Origin: Mesorhizobium sp. B4-1-3 | GTDB taxonomy: Bacteria; Pseudomonadota; Alphaproteobacteria; Rhizobiales; Rhizobiaceae | Direction of reading: 5' to 3' | Assembly (NCBI RefSeq): GCF_006439355.1 | Contig: NZ_VFTG01000004.1 | Span: 62,001 to 126,000, forward strand | Length of the DNA: 64,000 nt | In this document: positions 36,502 through 50,437 of the stretch, piece by piece | Layout: each line of letters opens with the position of its first letter | How positions within the stretch are numbered: the first letter of the stretch is position 1 | Made by a program: the position numbers and the translations under genes | Notes under the pieces: model-generated | Told to the model about the DNA's origin: nothing | The model's input: the letters and a program-made list of their open reading frames with translations, nothing else | Database searches by the model: none

Positions 36502-37269
36502 TTAGGAGATGTTCATGTAGGCTTCCGCGATGGCCAGGAAGTCGGCCGCCTTGAGGCTGGCGCCGCCGACCAGCGCGCCGTCGACATTCTCGACGCCGAG
36601 CAGTTCCACCGCATTGGAAGGCTTGACCGAGCCGCCGTAAAGAATGCGCATCTTCGCCGCGGCATCGCCGAGCAATCCGGTCAGCTTGCCGCGGATATGC
36701 GCATGCGCCTCGGCAACGTCGGCCGCGGTCGGAGTCAGGCCGGTGCCGATCGCCCAGACCGGCTCATAGGCAATGATGCTGTTCGCCGCGGTGGCGCTGG
36801 TCGGAACCGACCCTTCGAGCTGGCGCGACAAAACGTCGAGCGTGGCGCCTGCCTCGCGCTCGGCGCGCGTCTCGCCGATGCAGATGATGGCCACCAGCCC
36901 TGCCCGCCAGGCGGCCGATGCCTTGGCATGGACCGTCGCGTCATTGTCGCCGAACAGTTCGCGGCGCTCCGAATGGCCGACGATCACATGGCTCGCGCCG
37001 GCATCCTTGAGCATCTCGGCCGAAATCTCGCCGGTGAAGGCGCCGCTCTCCTTTGGATGGCAATCTTCTCCGCCGGCCCGCACCGGCGTGCGCGACAAGA
37101 TCTCGGCGGCGCGCTGGAGCAAGGTCGCCGGTACGCACACCAGGGCTTCGGTCTCAGCGTCGAGCCCGCTCATGAACCCGTTGCCGATCGACCGCAACTC
37201 GTTGAGCGAGGCGCTGGTGCCGTTCATTTTCCAGTTGCCGGCGACAAGCGGGCGGATTCCAGGGGTCAT
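36502..37269 (-). CDS. tpiA: Triosephosphate isomerase
   Basis: 255 residues from the ATG at 37269; the longer frame to 37332 is not supported. Motifs: AGNWKMNGT (Asn, Lys), the catalytic His in [16 protein letters not shown], catalytic Glu in [16 protein letters not shown], and [12 protein letters not shown]. It interconverts DHAP and glyceraldehyde 3-phosphate. Its stop abuts a palindromic repeat. It is divergent from ppiD. Confidence 0.97.
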   Translation of the reverse strand: MTPGIRPLVAGNWKMNGTSASLNELRSIGNGFMSGLDAETEALVCVPATLLQRAAEILSRTPVRAGGEDCHPKESGAFTGEISAEMLKDAGASHVIVGHSERRELFGDNDATVHAKASAAWRAGLVAIICIGETRAEREAGATLDVLSRQLEGSVPTSATAANSIIAYEPVWAIGTGLTPTAADVAEAHAHIRGKLTGLLGDAAAKMRILYGGSVKPSNAVELLGVENVDGALVGGASLKAADFLAIAEAYMNIS

Positions 37270-37412
37270 GGGGCGCGTTCTCCGGGCGACATTAAGCAGC
37301 GCCCTCACTACCAAAATCAGGTCACAAAGCAATCGACAGTGGACCGGAAGGGCGCTATTGCGCTTGTTTCAGACTCGGCGCATGCGAAAATGCGCACAAA
37401 TCGGAAGTATGC

Positions 37413-39308
37413 ATGCTTGGTATATTGAGAAGCGCGGCGGGCACCTGGGTCGCGAAGGCGTTGCTGTCCTTGCTGGTGATCAGTTTCGCCGCCTGGGGCA
37501 TCACCACCCGCATGGTGGGGGGCGTTCTCGGCGGTCATCACGCGGTGATTACGGCCGGCGGCACGGAGGTCTCGATCAACGAGTACCGCCTCGCTTACGA
37601 CCGCCAGCTCAGCCTTCTGTCGCAGCAATATGGCCAGCGCGTCACCCAGGAGCAGGCCAAGCTGCTCGGCGTCGACAACCAGGTGCTGGCGCAGCTCGTT
37701 TCGGGCGCCGTGCTCGACGAGCAGGCGCGCAAGCTCGGGCTCGGCCTTTCCAAGGACCGGCTGGCCGAACTGACGCGCGAGGACCCGGCTTTCAAGGGCC
37801 CCAGCGGTCAGTTCGATCGCCGGACCTTCGAATATCTCCTGCGCCAGCTCGGCATGCGGCCTGAGGACTATCTCAAGAACCGCGCGCAGGTGGCCGTGCG
37901 CCAGCAGATCGTCGAGGCGATCTCCGACGGCCTGAAGGTGCCGCAGACGTTCCTGAAGGCGGTCTCGCTCTATCGCGGCGAGGATCGCACGATCGACTAT
38001 CTCGTCCTGCCGAAGACCCTCGTGCAGCCGATCGAGGCGCCGTCCGACAGCGCCATCAACGCCTATTTCGAGGCCAACAAGAAGACCTATGCCGCGCCGG
38101 AATACCGCAAATTCTCCTATGTCCGGCTGGAGCCGCAGGACATCGCGGATCCGTCCGCAGTGACCGACCAGCAGGTCAGCGACGACTACAAGAAAAATAT
38201 CGCGCGCTACACGACGCCCGAGATGCGCACCATCGAGCAGTTGGTGTTCAGGACGCCGGATGCGGCGAAGGCCGCCTACGATTCGCTGAAGGCAGGCGCC
38301 ACTTTCGACAAGCTCATCACCGCCGAAGGCAAGACACCGGCCGACACGCTGCTTGGCACGCTGTCGAGGGACAAGATCGCCGACAAGGCAGTCGCCGATG
38401 CCGCCTTCTCGCTCAACGTCAACGAGGTGAGCCCGGTCGTTCAGGGCGCCTTCGGCCCCGTGCTCTTGCGCGTCACCGAGATCAAGCCGCAGGTGGTGAA
38501 GCCGCTTTCGGAAGTGTCCGCCCAGATCCGCAAGGACCTGGCGCTCGGCGAAGCAAGCCGCATCCTGCTCGACGTCCATGACAGCTATGAGGACACCCGC
38601 GCCTCGGGCGCCTCGCTTGCCCAGGCCGCCGAGAAGCTGAAGCTCAAGGTCGTCACCATCGACGCTATCGACCGTACGGGCCAGCGGCCGGACGGCACGA
38701 TCGTCAACGACCTGCCGGAATCAGCCACGCTGATCAAGTCGGTGTTCGCGGCCGAACCCAACACCGAGAACGAGGGCCTGACGACCGCGGACAATGGCTT
38801 TGTCTTCTACGAGGTGCAGTCGATCACGCCGGCGCGCGACCGCACGCTGGACGAAGTCCGCAAGAAGGTCGTGGCCGACTGGACGGAGGCCGAGACCGAC
38901 AAGCGGCTCGACGCGAAGGCCAAGGAGCTGGAGAAGCGCCTCAAGGCCGGCACCACGCTCGACGTCATTGCCGGCGAGCTCAAGCTCGACAAGCAGACCA
39001 AGCGCGGCCTGAAGCGCGAAGCCGACGATGCCGATTTCGGCAAGGAGGGCGCCGCGGCGATGTTCAGCGTCGGCGAAGGCGGCACCGGTTTGATCGCCTC
39101 GCCCACCGGCGACGGCCAGATCCTGTTCAAGGTCGCCGAGGTCTTCGAGCCGGCGGGCGCCGACGGCAGCGCGGTGCCCGACGACGCGCAGAAATCCTTC
39201 GGCGCCGGCATGTCCGACGACCTGCTCGACCAGCTGGTGGCGCAGCTGCAATCGCAATATGACGTTCGCATCGACCCGAACGCTGTTTCGCAAGCACAGA
39301 CACCATGA
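37413..39308 (+). CDS. ppiD: Periplasmic folding factor PpiD (SurA N-terminal type)
   Basis: 631 residues. One N-terminal membrane helix (residues 14-35) anchors a periplasmic chaperone. The SurA_N-like part spans about 45-200, and a parvulin-like PPIase segment about 235-370 ([30 protein letters not shown]). It helps newly exported proteins fold at the Sec translocon. It overlaps trpD by ATGA; this ppiD-trpD linkage is common in rhizobia. Confidence 0.92.
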   Translation: MLGILRSAAGTWVAKALLSLLVISFAAWGITTRMVGGVLGGHHAVITAGGTEVSINEYRLAYDRQLSLLSQQYGQRVTQEQAKLLGVDNQVLAQLVSGAVLDEQARKLGLGLSKDRLAELTREDPAFKGPSGQFDRRTFEYLLRQLGMRPEDYLKNRAQVAVRQQIVEAISDGLKVPQTFLKAVSLYRGEDRTIDYLVLPKTLVQPIEAPSDSAINAYFEANKKTYAAPEYRKFSYVRLEPQDIADPSAVTDQQVSDDYKKNIARYTTPEMRTIEQLVFRTPDAAKAAYDSLKAGATFDKLITAEGKTPADTLLGTLSRDKIADKAVADAAFSLNVNEVSPVVQGAFGPVLLRVTEIKPQVVKPLSEVSAQIRKDLALGEASRILLDVHDSYEDTRASGASLAQAAEKLKLKVVTIDAIDRTGQRPDGTIVNDLPESATLIKSVFAAEPNTENEGLTTADNGFVFYEVQSITPARDRTLDEVRKKVVADWTEAETDKRLDAKAKELEKRLKAGTTLDVIAGELKLDKQTKRGLKREADDADFGKEGAAAMFSVGEGGTGLIASPTGDGQILFKVAEVFEPAGADGSAVPDDAQKSFGAGMSDDLLDQLVAQLQSQYDVRIDPNAVSQAQTP

Positions 39309-40315
39309 GCGCGCTGAAGACACACATAGCCAAGGTCGCCGCGGGCACCGCGCTTTCCTTCGAGGAGGCGCGTGAGGCGTTCGACATCATCATGTCGGGC
39401 GATGCGACGCCCGGCCAGATCGGCGGCTTCCTGATGGCGCTGCGCGTGCGCGGCGAGACGGTGAGCGAGATATCCGGCGCGGTGGCGACGATGCGCGCCA
39501 AGATGCTGCGTGTCGAGGCGCCGCACGGCGCCATCGACATCGTCGGCACCGGCGGCGACAATTCGCACTCGGTCAACATCTCGACCGCTTCGGCCTTCGT
39601 CATCGCCGCCGCCGGCGTGCCCGTCGCCAAGCATGGCAATCGTGGCCTGTCCTCGCTGACCGGCTCCGCCGACGTGCTGACGGCGCTGGGCGTCAAGATC
39701 GATATCTCGCCGGAGATGATCGGCCGCTGCATCCACGAGGCCGGTGTCGGCTTCATGTTCGCGCCGGCGCATCATCCGGCGATGAAGCATGTCGGGCCGA
39801 CCCGCGTCGAGCTCGGCACGCGCACCATCTTCAACCTGCTCGGTCCGCTGTCGAACCCCGCCGGCGTCAGCCGTCAGATGGTCGGCGTTTTCCTGCCGGA
39901 ATGGATCATGCCGGTGGCCGAGACGCTGAAGGCGCTGGGCGCCGAGCACGCTTGGGTCGTCCATGGCGATGGCTATGACGAGATCACCACCACCGGCGAG
40001 ACCCAGGTGGCGGAGCTTGCCGGCGGCGAGATCCGCAGCTTCACCCTGACGCCGGAAACCGTCGGGTTGAAGCGGCACACCAAGGAAGAGCTGCGCGGTG
40101 GCGACGCGGCCTACAACGCCAAGGAATTGCGCGATATGCTGAGCGGGGCCGCCGGTGCTTATCGCGACACGGCGCTGATGAATGCCGGCGCCGGGCTGGT
40201 CGTAGCCGGCAAGGCGACGACTTTGGCCGACGGCATCGCCGCCGCGGCACAAGCGATCGACAGCGGCCGCGCGCTTGGCGTGCTGGACAAGCTGGTCGAG
40301 ATTTCGAACGGGTAA
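39305..40315 (+). CDS. trpD: Anthranilate phosphoribosyltransferase
   Basis: 336 residues. Motifs: [22 protein letters not shown] (PRPP site), [21 protein letters not shown], and [11 protein letters not shown]. It catalyses the second step of tryptophan synthesis. It is coupled to ppiD upstream by a 4-bp overlap and is followed by trpC 4 bp later. Confidence 0.97.
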   Translation: MSALKTHIAKVAAGTALSFEEAREAFDIIMSGDATPGQIGGFLMALRVRGETVSEISGAVATMRAKMLRVEAPHGAIDIVGTGGDNSHSVNISTASAFVIAAAGVPVAKHGNRGLSSLTGSADVLTALGVKIDISPEMIGRCIHEAGVGFMFAPAHHPAMKHVGPTRVELGTRTIFNLLGPLSNPAGVSRQMVGVFLPEWIMPVAETLKALGAEHAWVVHGDGYDEITTTGETQVAELAGGEIRSFTLTPETVGLKRHTKEELRGGDAAYNAKELRDMLSGAAGAYRDTALMNAGAGLVVAGKATTLADGIAAAAQAIDSGRALGVLDKLVEISNG

Positions 40316-40319
40316 GGCC

Positions 40320-41132
40320 TTGTCGGATATCCTGCGCAAGATCGAAGCCTATAAACGCGACGAGATCGCTGCGGCGAAAGCGAAAGTGCCGCTGGCCGAG
40401 ATCAAGGCTCGGGCAAAGGATGCCGGTGCGACGCGCGGTTTTTTGGCGGCGCTCGAGGCGAAGCGCAGAGCGGGGAGCTTCGGCCTGATCGCCGAAATCA
40501 AGAAGGCCAGCCCTTCCAAGGGCTTGATCCGAGCCGATTTCGATCCGCCGGCGCTGGCCAAGGCCTACCAGAAAGGTGGCGCCGCCTGCCTTTCGGTGCT
40601 TACTGACGCCCCGTCTTTCCAGGGCGCTCCGGAATTTCTCACCAATGCGCGCAAGGCGGTATCCCTGCCCGCGTTACGTAAGGATTTCCTGTTCGACCCT
40701 TACCAGGTCTACGAAGCACGCGCATGGGGCGCAGACGCCATCCTGATCATCATGGCAAGCGTGGACGATGCCTTGGCGGGCGAATTGGAAGCTACCGCCT
40801 TCGAACTCGAGATGGACGCGCTGATCGAGGTGCATGACGAGGCCGAAACGGAGCGCGCGCTAAAATTGTCGTCGCGGCTGATCGGTATCAACAACCGCAA
40901 TTTGCGGAACTTCGAGACCAGCCTCGAGACATCCGAGCGGGTGGCGCCGATGGTGCCGGGCGGCTACCTGCTGGTCGGCGAGAGCGGCATCTTCACCCAC
41001 GACGACTGCCTCAGGCTGCAGAAGACCGGCATCAGCACCTTCCTGGTCGGCGAGAGCCTCATGCGGCAGGCGGACGTAGCCGCGGCGACCGAGCTTCTGC
41101 TGACGGGCAAGGCAGCGGCCGAGGCCATCTGA
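40320..41132 (+). CDS. trpC: Indole-3-glycerol phosphate synthase
   Basis: 270 residues from a TTG at 40320 ([16 protein letters not shown]), the start that matches family length; TAAGG lies just upstream. TIM-barrel motifs: [49 protein letters not shown], and [13 protein letters not shown]. Fourth step of tryptophan synthesis. moaC begins 1 bp after its stop. Confidence 0.96.
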   Translation: MSDILRKIEAYKRDEIAAAKAKVPLAEIKARAKDAGATRGFLAALEAKRRAGSFGLIAEIKKASPSKGLIRADFDPPALAKAYQKGGAACLSVLTDAPSFQGAPEFLTNARKAVSLPALRKDFLFDPYQVYEARAWGADAILIIMASVDDALAGELEATAFELEMDALIEVHDEAETERALKLSSRLIGINNRNLRNFETSLETSERVAPMVPGGYLLVGESGIFTHDDCLRLQKTGISTFLVGESLMRQADVAAATELLLTGKAAAEAI

Positions 41133-41133
41133 T

Positions 41134-41610
41134 ATGGCCCTCACCCATCTCGGCGCCAAGGGCGAAGCCAACATGGTCGATGTCGGCGACAAGGTCGAGA
41201 CGACGCGCACGGCAATCGCCGAAGGTGTTGTCACCATGCAGCCGAAAACGCTGGAGATGATTCTGGCCGGCGATGCCAAGAAGGGCGATGTGCTGGGCAC
41301 GGCGCGCATTGCCGGCATCATGGCGGCGAAGAAGACGCATGAACTGATCCCGCTTTGCCATACTCTGCTTCTCACCAAAGTGGCCGTCGACATCGAGCCG
41401 GACCGCACGCTGCCCGGCCTCAAGGTCACCGCGCTCGCCCGCGTCACCGGCAAGACGGGGGTGGAGATGGAAGCGCTGACCGCCGCTTCGGTCGCGTGCC
41501 TAACTATCTATGACATGGCCAAGGCGGCGGACCGCGGCATGGTGATTTCCGGTATCCGGCTGGTCGAGAAGACCGGCGGCAAGTCCGGCGACTACAAGGT
41601 GGATGCCTGA
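41134..41610 (+). CDS. moaC: Cyclic pyranopterin monophosphate synthase MoaC
   Basis: 158 residues. Motifs: [38 protein letters not shown], and [28 protein letters not shown] with the catalytic Lys. It acts with MoaA in the first stage of molybdenum cofactor synthesis. Its TGA overlaps the moeA ATG by one base. Confidence 0.97.
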   Translation: MALTHLGAKGEANMVDVGDKVETTRTAIAEGVVTMQPKTLEMILAGDAKKGDVLGTARIAGIMAAKKTHELIPLCHTLLLTKVAVDIEPDRTLPGLKVTALARVTGKTGVEMEALTAASVACLTIYDMAKAADRGMVISGIRLVEKTGGKSGDYKVDA

Positions 41611-42815
41611 TGGCCCTGGTTCCGGTCGCCGAAGCTCTCGAACGATTGCTCGACGGCGCGGCGCCTTTGCCGGGCGAAAGCATGCCGCTGGCGGACGCGG
41701 CCGGGCGGGTCCTGGCGGAACCGGTTGTGGCGCTGCGCACGCAGCCGCCGTTCAACGCCTCGGCGATGGACGGCTACGCCGCACGCTCCGCCGATGTTGC
41801 CGCTGCGCCGGCGCGGCTCGAGGTCATAGGCATGGCGCCGGCCGGGCGCGGCTTTTCCGGGACCGTCGGCGACGGCCAGGCCGTGCGCATCTTCACCGGC
41901 GCGCCGCTGCCTGAAGGCGCCGACACCATCGTCATCCAGGAAAACGTCCGTGATCTCGGCAGTGGCCGGATCGAGGTGACGGAACCGACCGCGCAAGCAC
42001 GCAATGTCCGCCGCCGCGGGCTCGACTTCGTCCAGGGCGACGTGCTGCTCGAAAAGGGCCGTGTACTCGATGCCGCGGCGCTTTCGCTGGCCGCCTCGGC
42101 CAACCATCCCGCCTTGAACGTCGTGCGCCGGCCGCGGGTCGCCATCATCGCCACCGGCGACGAATTGCTGCCGCCGGGCAGCGCGCTCGGCCCCGATCAG
42201 ATCATCTCGTCCAACGCCTATGGCGTTGCCGCCGCCGCCCAGTCGGTCGGCGCGCGTGCGCTTGATCTCGGCATCGCGGCCGACCGCAAGGAGGCTATCG
42301 CTGCGCTGGTCAGGAAAGCGGTCGAGGCGAACGCCGATGTCATCGTCACGCTCGGCGGCGCCTCGGTGGGCGATCACGACCTGATCCATGACGTGCTGAC
42401 CGGCGAAGGCATGAAGCTCGACTTCTGGAAGATCGCCATGCGCCCCGGCAAACCGCTGATGTTCGGCCGGCTTGGCAATGTCCGCTGCATCGGCCTGCCC
42501 GGCAACCCGGTGGCCAGCATCGTCTGCTCGCAACTGTTCCTCAAGCCGCTGCTTGCCCGGCTCGGCGGCCGCGACTACAGGCAAGACCTACGAAGGGCCC
42601 GGTTGGGCGCCCCGATGCAGGCCAACGATCTCCGGCAGGACTATGTGCGCGCCGTCGCGCGCGACAACGATGGCACGCTCGTTGCGACCCCCTTCGGCAT
42701 CCAGGACTCCTCGATGTTGAGAATGCTCGCCGACGCCAACGGCCTGATCGTGCGCGAGCCCTTTGCGCCGGCCGCCGAAACAGGCGCCGAATGCAGCGTC
42801 CTGATGTTACGCTGA
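41610..42815 (+). CDS. moeA: Molybdopterin molybdenumtransferase MoeA
   Basis: 401 residues. Motifs: RTQPPFNASAMDGYA, ATGDELLPPGSALGPDQIISSN, VTLGGASVGDHDLI, and GLPGNPVASIV. It inserts molybdate into adenylylated molybdopterin. It is the last gene of the ppiD-trpD-trpC-moaC-moeA run before lexA. Confidence 0.97.
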   Translation: MALVPVAEALERLLDGAAPLPGESMPLADAAGRVLAEPVVALRTQPPFNASAMDGYAARSADVAAAPARLEVIGMAPAGRGFSGTVGDGQAVRIFTGAPLPEGADTIVIQENVRDLGSGRIEVTEPTAQARNVRRRGLDFVQGDVLLEKGRVLDAAALSLAASANHPALNVVRRPRVAIIATGDELLPPGSALGPDQIISSNAYGVAAAAQSVGARALDLGIAADRKEAIAALVRKAVEANADVIVTLGGASVGDHDLIHDVLTGEGMKLDFWKIAMRPGKPLMFGRLGNVRCIGLPGNPVASIVCSQLFLKPLLARLGGRDYRQDLRRARLGAPMQANDLRQDYVRAVARDNDGTLVATPFGIQDSSMLRMLADANGLIVREPFAPAAETGAECSVLMLR

Positions 42816-42855
42816 ACAAAACGTCAACAAATTCACTAAACTTTAAACGGTTGCG

Positions 42856-42896
42856 GAACACAACTGGAACAGATAGTGTTTGTTCTGGGTTTGTTT
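42856..42896 (+). promoter_or_regulatory. LexA (SOS) boxes upstream of lexA
   Basis: A perfect alphaproteobacterial box GAAC-N7-GAAC lies at 42856-42870. A near match GTTC-N7-GTTT lies at 42882-42896, in the 115-bp gap before lexA. This indicates LexA autorepression. Confidence 0.85.
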
Positions 42897-42930
42897 TCTG
42901 ATTCTGGTTTCAGAACCCGTGGGGGCCGCC

Positions 42931-43671
42931 ATGCTGACGCGCAAACAACATGAACTTCTGATGTTCATCCACGAAAGGCTGAAGGAAAGCGGGATTCCGC
43001 CGTCTTTCGACGAGATGAAGGAAGCGCTCGATCTCGCCTCCAAGTCCGGCATCCACCGGCTGATCACGGCGCTGGAGGAACGCGGCTTCATTCGCCGGCT
43101 GCCGAACCGGGCGCGTGCGCTGGAAGTGCTGCGCCTGCCCGACTCGATCGCCCCCGGCCTCAATGCAGCGAAGAAGTTTTCGCCGAGCGTCATCCAGGGC
43201 AGCCTGGGTCAGAACAATCTCAGCCGTCAGGTGAAGCCGGCCACGCCGTCGCGTGCCCCGACGCCAAGCAATGACGACGATGCCGGCTCGGCCGTATCCA
43301 TCCCGGTGATGGGCCGCATTGCCGCCGGCGTGCCGATCGACGCCATCCAGCATCAGACGCATTCGATCGCCGTGCCGCCGGACATGATTGCCGGCGGCGA
43401 GCATTACGCGCTGGAGGTGAAGGGCGACTCGATGATCGAGGCCGGCATCTTCGACGGCGACACCGTCATCATCCGCAACGCCAACACGGCCAGCCCAGGC
43501 GAGATCGTGGTGGCGCTGGTCGACGACGAGGAAGCGACGCTCAAGCGCTTCCGCCGCAAGGGTGCCTCGATCGCGCTGGAGGCCGCCAACCCGGCCTACG
43601 AGACCCGCATCTTCGGGCCCGACCGGGTAAAGGTGCAGGGCAAGCTTGTCGGGCTGATCCGCCGCTACTGA
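42931..43671 (+). CDS. lexA: LexA repressor
   Basis: 246 residues from the ATG at 42931. N-terminal winged helix ([48 protein letters not shown]). The Ala-Gly cleavage site is in [10 protein letters not shown]. Catalytic Ser is in [15 protein letters not shown] and Lys in DEEATLKRF. It represses the SOS regulon until RecA triggers self-cleavage. Its 3' end overlaps comEC tail to tail by 7 bp. Confidence 0.97.
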   Translation: MLTRKQHELLMFIHERLKESGIPPSFDEMKEALDLASKSGIHRLITALEERGFIRRLPNRARALEVLRLPDSIAPGLNAAKKFSPSVIQGSLGQNNLSRQVKPATPSRAPTPSNDDDAGSAVSIPVMGRIAAGVPIDAIQHQTHSIAVPPDMIAGGEHYALEVKGDSMIEAGIFDGDTVIIRNANTASPGEIVVALVDDEEATLKRFRRKGASIALEAANPAYETRIFGPDRVKVQGKLVGLIRRY

Positions 43672-46124
43672 TCCGGTTGCGAAGGTTTCGCATCCGTCCG
43701 TTCAGGCTTCTGATAGGGCGGCAGTCCTCTCGCCTCGCGCGTATATTTCCGCTGCTCGTGCCAGGGCCGGTATGGCTCTTCCACTGCATAGCGAACGGCC
43801 GGCCGCGCGGTTGCCGATTGCGGATCGAAGAAAACGGCGGCGCTGCCGTCGCGCGCCAGTTGCCGCTTGGTGACGACAAGCACGCGCGGATCCCAACAGG
43901 GGTTATAGGCCGTGGCGTCGTTGATGACGATGAGGTCGGCGAAGCCGCAGGCCGGCCGGGCGCTGTCGCGGCCTTCGGCGAGCGCCACGATCGCGCCGGA
44001 TGGATGCCGGCCGATGCAGAGATCGCCCGTGCAATAGAAGGGCGAGCCGGGTGGCAGGTCGACGGGATCGGCGATGTCCAGCGTATCTTTGGCGAACCTT
44101 TCCGGCGGCACGATATCCTCGGCCTTCAGCGCCCGCTTCCAATTATCGGTGGTGAATTCGTTGGAGCGTTCGCGATTGACGGCAAGCTCCCCGCCGCCGA
44201 TCGGCATCGCCACCAGATGCGCGTCCTCGGAGATGAGCACATCCGGCGTGCGGACATGCGGAATGGCCAGCAGCGCGGCGAGCGCGAAGGGAACGGCGGC
44301 GAGCCTGAGCCAAGTGGTGGCCATTGTCGCGATGACCAGCGCGATGGTCGCCAGCAGCACCGACTGGATCGAGATCAGCCCGACAGCGTCTACCGGTGAG
44401 CGCTCCGATATCCATGCCGAAATGGCGATCAACGCCGTCAGGCCCTTGCCCATGACAAAGAGGAACGGACCGTCGAAGCCGAAGGGCATGGCCAGCGCGC
44501 TCAGCACGGCGAACGGCATGACGATCAGCGAGACGATCGGCATGACAGCCAGATTGGCAAGCAGGCTGAGCGGCGACACGCGCTGGAAATGCCAGATCGC
44601 AAACAGCAACGTCGCGCTGCCCGCGATGAGCGACGTCACGGCGGCGCCGCCCACGCCAACCGCCAGTTTTCGCGACAGGAACCCGAGGAACGAACGCTTT
44701 GCCGGCGGCGCGGTCGTTTTGCCGGCGCGATAATCGGCAAAGCCGGCATAGGCGCCGACCAGGGCGGCGGTGGCGGCGAAGGACATCTGGAAACTCGGGC
44801 CGACCACTTCATGCGGCGAGACGAGAATCACGGCGATGGCTGAGATCGCCAGGTTGCGCATGGTGAGCGCCGCTCGGTCGAAGAGCACGGCGGCGAGCAT
44901 CACGGCGAGCATAATGAAGCTTCGCTCGGCCGCCACCACGATGCCCGAGATCACGAGATAGGCGGCGATCGAGATGAGCGCGATCGCGGCGGCGTATTTC
45001 TTCACCGGCCGCCGCGACGCGAAGTCGGGAAACAGCGCGAAGGCGCCGCGCAAAAGTACCATGATCGTGCCGGCGACCAGCGCCATGTGGAGGCCGGAAA
45101 TCGAGATGATGTGGTAGATGCCGGTGCGCCGCATCGACTCGTTGATCGCTTCCGGAATGCCGGCGCGCACGCCGACGATCAGAGCCGCCGCGATCTCGCC
45201 CTCGGGCCCTCCGATGCTGCTCCTGATGTGGTCGGCGATCCCCTCGCGCGCGTTCTCGATTGCCGATGCGAAGCGCGCGCCAAAAGGCGCATCCACCGGC
45301 GCAACAAGTTTCGGATCGCCCAGGAAAAAACCGCTGCCGCCGATGCCGGAAAAGTAGCTGTCAAAGGAAAAGTCGTAGCTGTCCGGCCGAACCGGGCCGG
45401 TCGGCGGCAGCAGCTTCGCATAGCCCGTCAGCATCGATCCGGCCGTCATGCCGGGCGGGATCCTGCGCGCCGACAGCCTGACGCGGTCCGGTGCGTAGCG
45501 CAGCTTCGGATGTTCCGTTGAGATCAGATCGATGGTCAGCCGGACACGGCCATTGGCCATCGCCTCGGCGATGACGAGGCGGCCCGTCAGCCGTGTCTGG
45601 ATTTCGGAGCCCAGCATCGGGGTCGCCATCCGCCAGGTCTCCACCTTGGCCGCCAGAAAGCCGAGTGCGCAGAAGAGCGATGCCATGAAGACAAGATGCG
45701 TTCTCTGCCGGGAGCGCGATATCGCCGCGCAGACAGCCATCAGAACCGCCGCCGCAAGCGGCCTGTAGAGATCCGGCTCGGTGCTCAGCGAAAAGTAATA
45801 GATCACGCCGGCGGCCAGGAACACCGGCACCAGCAGAAAGCCTACGCCGCGGTCGAGCTCGGTGGTGGCAGCGACCGCAACGCTTCGGCGCAGCGCAGGA
45901 AGCGAAACGCGGCCAAGCTGTTTGCGGATCCTGCCGACGATCCCTGTTGGCACGGCCGGCTGCAGCGCGCCGCCACCGGGCGGCGGCCGTTCGGCGGGTG
46001 GACGGAGTTCCGGAAGCGAAAGCGGCGCTTCTGCGGTGGGCTCGGTATGGGCAAACATCAGGCGTTCGCTGACGCCTGCTGTCATTCCCCCGCCCTCTTC
46101 CGTGCCCCGGCCACGTCCAGCCAT
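43665..46124 (-). CDS. ComEC/Rec2-family DNA-uptake membrane protein
   Basis: 819 residues from 46124; an ATG at 46085 has an equally good ribosome site. Cytosolic Pro-rich N-terminus, then helices. A DUF4131-like periplasmic domain lies about 170-290, and the Competence domain about 300-580 with the signature [17 protein letters not shown]. The C-terminal metallo-hydrolase-like region of longer ComEC proteins seems short or replaced. It may import DNA, but no other competence genes are nearby. It is convergent with lexA and divergent from gltX. Confidence 0.88.
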   Translation of the reverse strand: MAGRGRGTEEGGGMTAGVSERLMFAHTEPTAEAPLSLPELRPPAERPPPGGGALQPAVPTGIVGRIRKQLGRVSLPALRRSVAVAATTELDRGVGFLLVPVFLAAGVIYYFSLSTEPDLYRPLAAAVLMAVCAAISRSRQRTHLVFMASLFCALGFLAAKVETWRMATPMLGSEIQTRLTGRLVIAEAMANGRVRLTIDLISTEHPKLRYAPDRVRLSARRIPPGMTAGSMLTGYAKLLPPTGPVRPDSYDFSFDSYFSGIGGSGFFLGDPKLVAPVDAPFGARFASAIENAREGIADHIRSSIGGPEGEIAAALIVGVRAGIPEAINESMRRTGIYHIISISGLHMALVAGTIMVLLRGAFALFPDFASRRPVKKYAAAIALISIAAYLVISGIVVAAERSFIMLAVMLAAVLFDRAALTMRNLAISAIAVILVSPHEVVGPSFQMSFAATAALVGAYAGFADYRAGKTTAPPAKRSFLGFLSRKLAVGVGGAAVTSLIAGSATLLFAIWHFQRVSPLSLLANLAVMPIVSLIVMPFAVLSALAMPFGFDGPFLFVMGKGLTALIAISAWISERSPVDAVGLISIQSVLLATIALVIATMATTWLRLAAVPFALAALLAIPHVRTPDVLISEDAHLVAMPIGGGELAVNRERSNEFTTDNWKRALKAEDIVPPERFAKDTLDIADPVDLPPGSPFYCTGDLCIGRHPSGAIVALAEGRDSARPACGFADLIVINDATAYNPCWDPRVLVVTKRQLARDGSAAVFFDPQSATARPAVRYAVEEPYRPWHEQRKYTREARGLPPYQKPERTDAKPSQPDQ

Positions 46125-46226
46125 CGGGTCTGCCCCTTGCGCCCCAGACCGCCTATGCTACATGAACGCCGGTCGCGTGGAAGTCTGCGCGAAATATGCA
46201 TTTTTCAGTGCTTCTTCGAGAGTTCC

Positions 46227-47651
46227 ATGCCCGACAAGGTCGTCACACGTTTTGCCCCCTCGCCCACAGGCTACCTACATATCGGCGGGGCGCGCACGGC
46301 GCTGTTCAACTGGCTTTACGCCAAGCACACCGGCGGCACGATGCTTTTGCGCATCGAGGACACCGATCGCGAGCGCTCCACCGAAGCCGCCACGGCCGCC
46401 ATTCTCGACGGTTTGACCTGGCTTGGCCTTTCCTGGGATGGCGATGCCGTCTCGCAGTTCGAGCGCGCACCCCGCCATCGCGAGGTGGCCGAGGAGCTCG
46501 TGCGCATGGGCAAGGCCTATTACAGCTACGAGACGCCGGCGGAGCTGGAGGCGATGCGCGAGGCCGCCAGGGCCAAGGGCCTGCCGCCGCGTTACAACGG
46601 CCAGTGGCGCGACCGCGATCCGTCCGAGGCCCCGGCAGGCGTCAAGGGCGCCATCCGCATCAAGGCGCCGACCGAAGGCGAGACGGTCGTGCAGGACCGC
46701 GTGCAGGGCGAAGTGCGTTTTCCCAACAAGGATCTCGACGACTTCATCATCCTGCGTTCGGACGGCAACCCGACCTATATGCACGCCGTCGTCGTCGACG
46801 ACCACGACATGGGCGTCACCCATATCATCCGCGGCGACGATCACCTGACCAACGCCGCGCGCCAGACCGTGATCTACAACGCCATGGGCTGGGACGTGCC
46901 GTCGATGTCGCACATCCCGCTGATCCACGGCGCCGACGGCGCCAAGCTGTCGAAGCGGCACGGCGCGCTCGGCGTCGAGGCCTATCGCGCCATGGGCTAT
47001 CTGCCCGAGGCCTTGCTCAACTATCTGGCGCGACTTGGCTGGAGCCATGGCGACGACGAGGTGATGTCGATCAAGGACATGATCGCCTGGTTCGATATCG
47101 GCGACGTCAACAAGGGCGCGGCCCGCTTCGACTTCGCCAAGCTCGAGGCGCTGAACGGCGTCCACATGCGCAAGATGGACGATCGCTCGCTGTTCGACAT
47201 CTTCGTCGCCACTCTGCCTTATCTCGAGGGGGGGCCGGCGCTTGCCGCGAAGCTCGATGACAAGCGCAGGGCGCAGTTGCTCGCCGCCATGCCCGGCCTC
47301 AAGGAGCGGGCCAAGACCCTGGTCGAGCTGGTCGACGGCGCAGGTTTCCTGTTTGCCGAGCGGCCCTTGCCGCTCGACGAGAAGGCGGCGGGCTTGCTCA
47401 GCGCGGATGCGCGCGCGATTCTGCGCGGCGCGCATGGGGCATTGTCTTCCATCCATGGCGACTGGAGCGCCGCTTCGGCAGAGGCCGCGATCCGCGAGTT
47501 CGCGCAGGCAGGCGGACACAAGCTCGGCGCCGTGGCCCAGCCGCTCAGAGCCGCGCTGACGGGCCGCAGCACCTCGCCCGGCGTGTTCGACGTGCTGGCC
47601 GTTCTGGGCCGCCAGGAAAGCCTGGCGAGGATTGACGATCAAATCGATTAG
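46227..47651 (+). CDS. gltX: Glutamyl-tRNA synthetase
   Basis: 474 residues from the ATG at 46227. Class I motifs: HIGH-type [20 protein letters not shown] and KMSKS-type GAKLSKRHG. The bacterial C-terminal anticodon region ends [17 protein letters not shown]. Rhizobia often have two GltX paralogues; which one this is cannot be told from sequence alone. It is followed 182 bp later by gltA, a conserved order. Confidence 0.96.
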   Translation: MPDKVVTRFAPSPTGYLHIGGARTALFNWLYAKHTGGTMLLRIEDTDRERSTEAATAAILDGLTWLGLSWDGDAVSQFERAPRHREVAEELVRMGKAYYSYETPAELEAMREAARAKGLPPRYNGQWRDRDPSEAPAGVKGAIRIKAPTEGETVVQDRVQGEVRFPNKDLDDFIILRSDGNPTYMHAVVVDDHDMGVTHIIRGDDHLTNAARQTVIYNAMGWDVPSMSHIPLIHGADGAKLSKRHGALGVEAYRAMGYLPEALLNYLARLGWSHGDDEVMSIKDMIAWFDIGDVNKGAARFDFAKLEALNGVHMRKMDDRSLFDIFVATLPYLEGGPALAAKLDDKRRAQLLAAMPGLKERAKTLVELVDGAGFLFAERPLPLDEKAAGLLSADARAILRGAHGALSSIHGDWSAASAEAAIREFAQAGGHKLGAVAQPLRAALTGRSTSPGVFDVLAVLGRQESLARIDDQID

Positions 47652-47833
47652 GAGCGAACTGGCCCAAGAAGATTGGCATTGAAAGGTGTGTTTCGCAGTG
47701 CAACATTAGGCCTTGGCCCAATCTGGCACGCACCTCCTAAAATGCGGTGGCGAGTTCGCGCATTCCGGTGATTTCGACGTGTCGTTTGCAGGAATTGCCT
47801 TGCCGGCATGAGGAAACATAAAGGAGTTTGGGA

Positions 47834-49162
47834 ATGAGCGAAGCTGCGACAAAACTGGAACCTGGCGGCAAGGCGCACGAATCGACCGCCAGGCTCGAAC
47901 TCGCCGGCAAGACGCATGAATTCAAGGTGCGAAGCGGGTCGACCGGGCCTGACGTCATTGACATCGGCGCGCTCTACAGCACGACCGGCGCCTTCACCTA
48001 CGATCCCGGCTTCACGTCAACGGCAAGCTGCGAGTCGGCAATCACTTTCATCGACGGCGATGCCGGCATCCTGCTGCATCGCGGCTATCCGATCGACCAG
48101 CTTGCCGAACATGGCGACTTCCTCGAGGTCTGCTATCTGCTGCTCTACGGTGAACTGCCGACCAAGGCGCAGAAGGAGGATTTCGACTATCGCGTGACGC
48201 GCCACACCATGGTGCACGAGCAGATGTCGCGCTTCTTCACCGGCTTCCGCCGCGACGCGCACCCGATGGCCGTGATGTGCGGCGTGGTTGGCGCGCTGTC
48301 GGCCTTCTATCACGACTCGACCGACATCTCGGACCCGTATCAGCGCATGGTCGCCTCGATGCGCCTGATCGCCAAGATGCCGACGATCGCGGCGATGGCC
48401 TATAAATACCATATCGGCCAGCCCTTCATTTATCCGAAGAACGACCTCGGCTTCGCAGCCAACTTCCTGCACATGTGCTTTGCCGTGCCGTGCGAGGAAT
48501 ACAAGATCAATCCGGTGCTGGCGCGCGCGATGGAGCGCATCTTCATCCTCCACGCAGACCACGAGCAGAACGCCTCGACCTCGACGGTTCGCCTCGCCGG
48601 CTCTTCCGGCGCCAATCCCTTCGCCTGCATCGCCGCCGGCATCGCTTGTCTGTGGGGTCCGGCGCATGGCGGCGCCAACGAAGCGGCGCTGAACATGCTG
48701 GGCGAGATCGGCCATGTCGATCACATTCCGGAGTTCATTGCCCGCGCGAAGGACAAGAACGACCCGTTCCGTCTGATGGGCTTCGGCCATCGCGTCTACA
48801 AGAACTACGATCCGCGCGCCAAGATCATGCAGAAGACCGCGCATGAGGTGCTGGGCGAGCTCGGCATCAAGGACGATCCGCTGCTCGACATCGCGATGGA
48901 GCTCGAAAAGATCGCGCTGACCGACGAATATTTCATCGCCAAGAAGCTCTATCCGAATGTCGATTTCTATTCCGGCATCACGCTGAAGGCGCTGGGTTTC
49001 CCCACCACCATGTTCACCGTGCTGTTCGCGGTCGCGCGAACCGTCGGTTGGATCGCCCAGTGGAAGGAAATGATCGAGGATCCGCACCAGAAGATCGGCC
49101 GCCCGCGCCAGCTCTATACCGGCGCCACGGAACGCGATTACGTGCCGATTGCGAAGAGATAG
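47834..49162 (+). CDS. gltA: Citrate synthase (type II)
   Basis: 442 residues from the ATG at 47834, with AAAGGAG upstream; the TTG at 47828 is an alternative. Motifs: [50 protein letters not shown] (catalytic His), and [16 protein letters not shown] with the second His. Length and N-terminal beta domain fit the hexameric NADH-sensitive type II enzymes. First step of the TCA cycle. It is convergent with lpxB across the heptamer array. Confidence 0.97.
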   Translation: MSEAATKLEPGGKAHESTARLELAGKTHEFKVRSGSTGPDVIDIGALYSTTGAFTYDPGFTSTASCESAITFIDGDAGILLHRGYPIDQLAEHGDFLEVCYLLLYGELPTKAQKEDFDYRVTRHTMVHEQMSRFFTGFRRDAHPMAVMCGVVGALSAFYHDSTDISDPYQRMVASMRLIAKMPTIAAMAYKYHIGQPFIYPKNDLGFAANFLHMCFAVPCEEYKINPVLARAMERIFILHADHEQNASTSTVRLAGSSGANPFACIAAGIACLWGPAHGGANEAALNMLGEIGHVDHIPEFIARAKDKNDPFRLMGFGHRVYKNYDPRAKIMQKTAHEVLGELGIKDDPLLDIAMELEKIALTDEYFIAKKLYPNVDFYSGITLKALGFPTTMFTVLFAVARTVGWIAQWKEMIEDPHQKIGRPRQLYTGATERDYVPIAKR

Positions 49163-49171
49163 GGAATGGTG

Positions 49172-50426
<1,255 letters not shown>

Positions 50427-50437
<11 letters not shown>

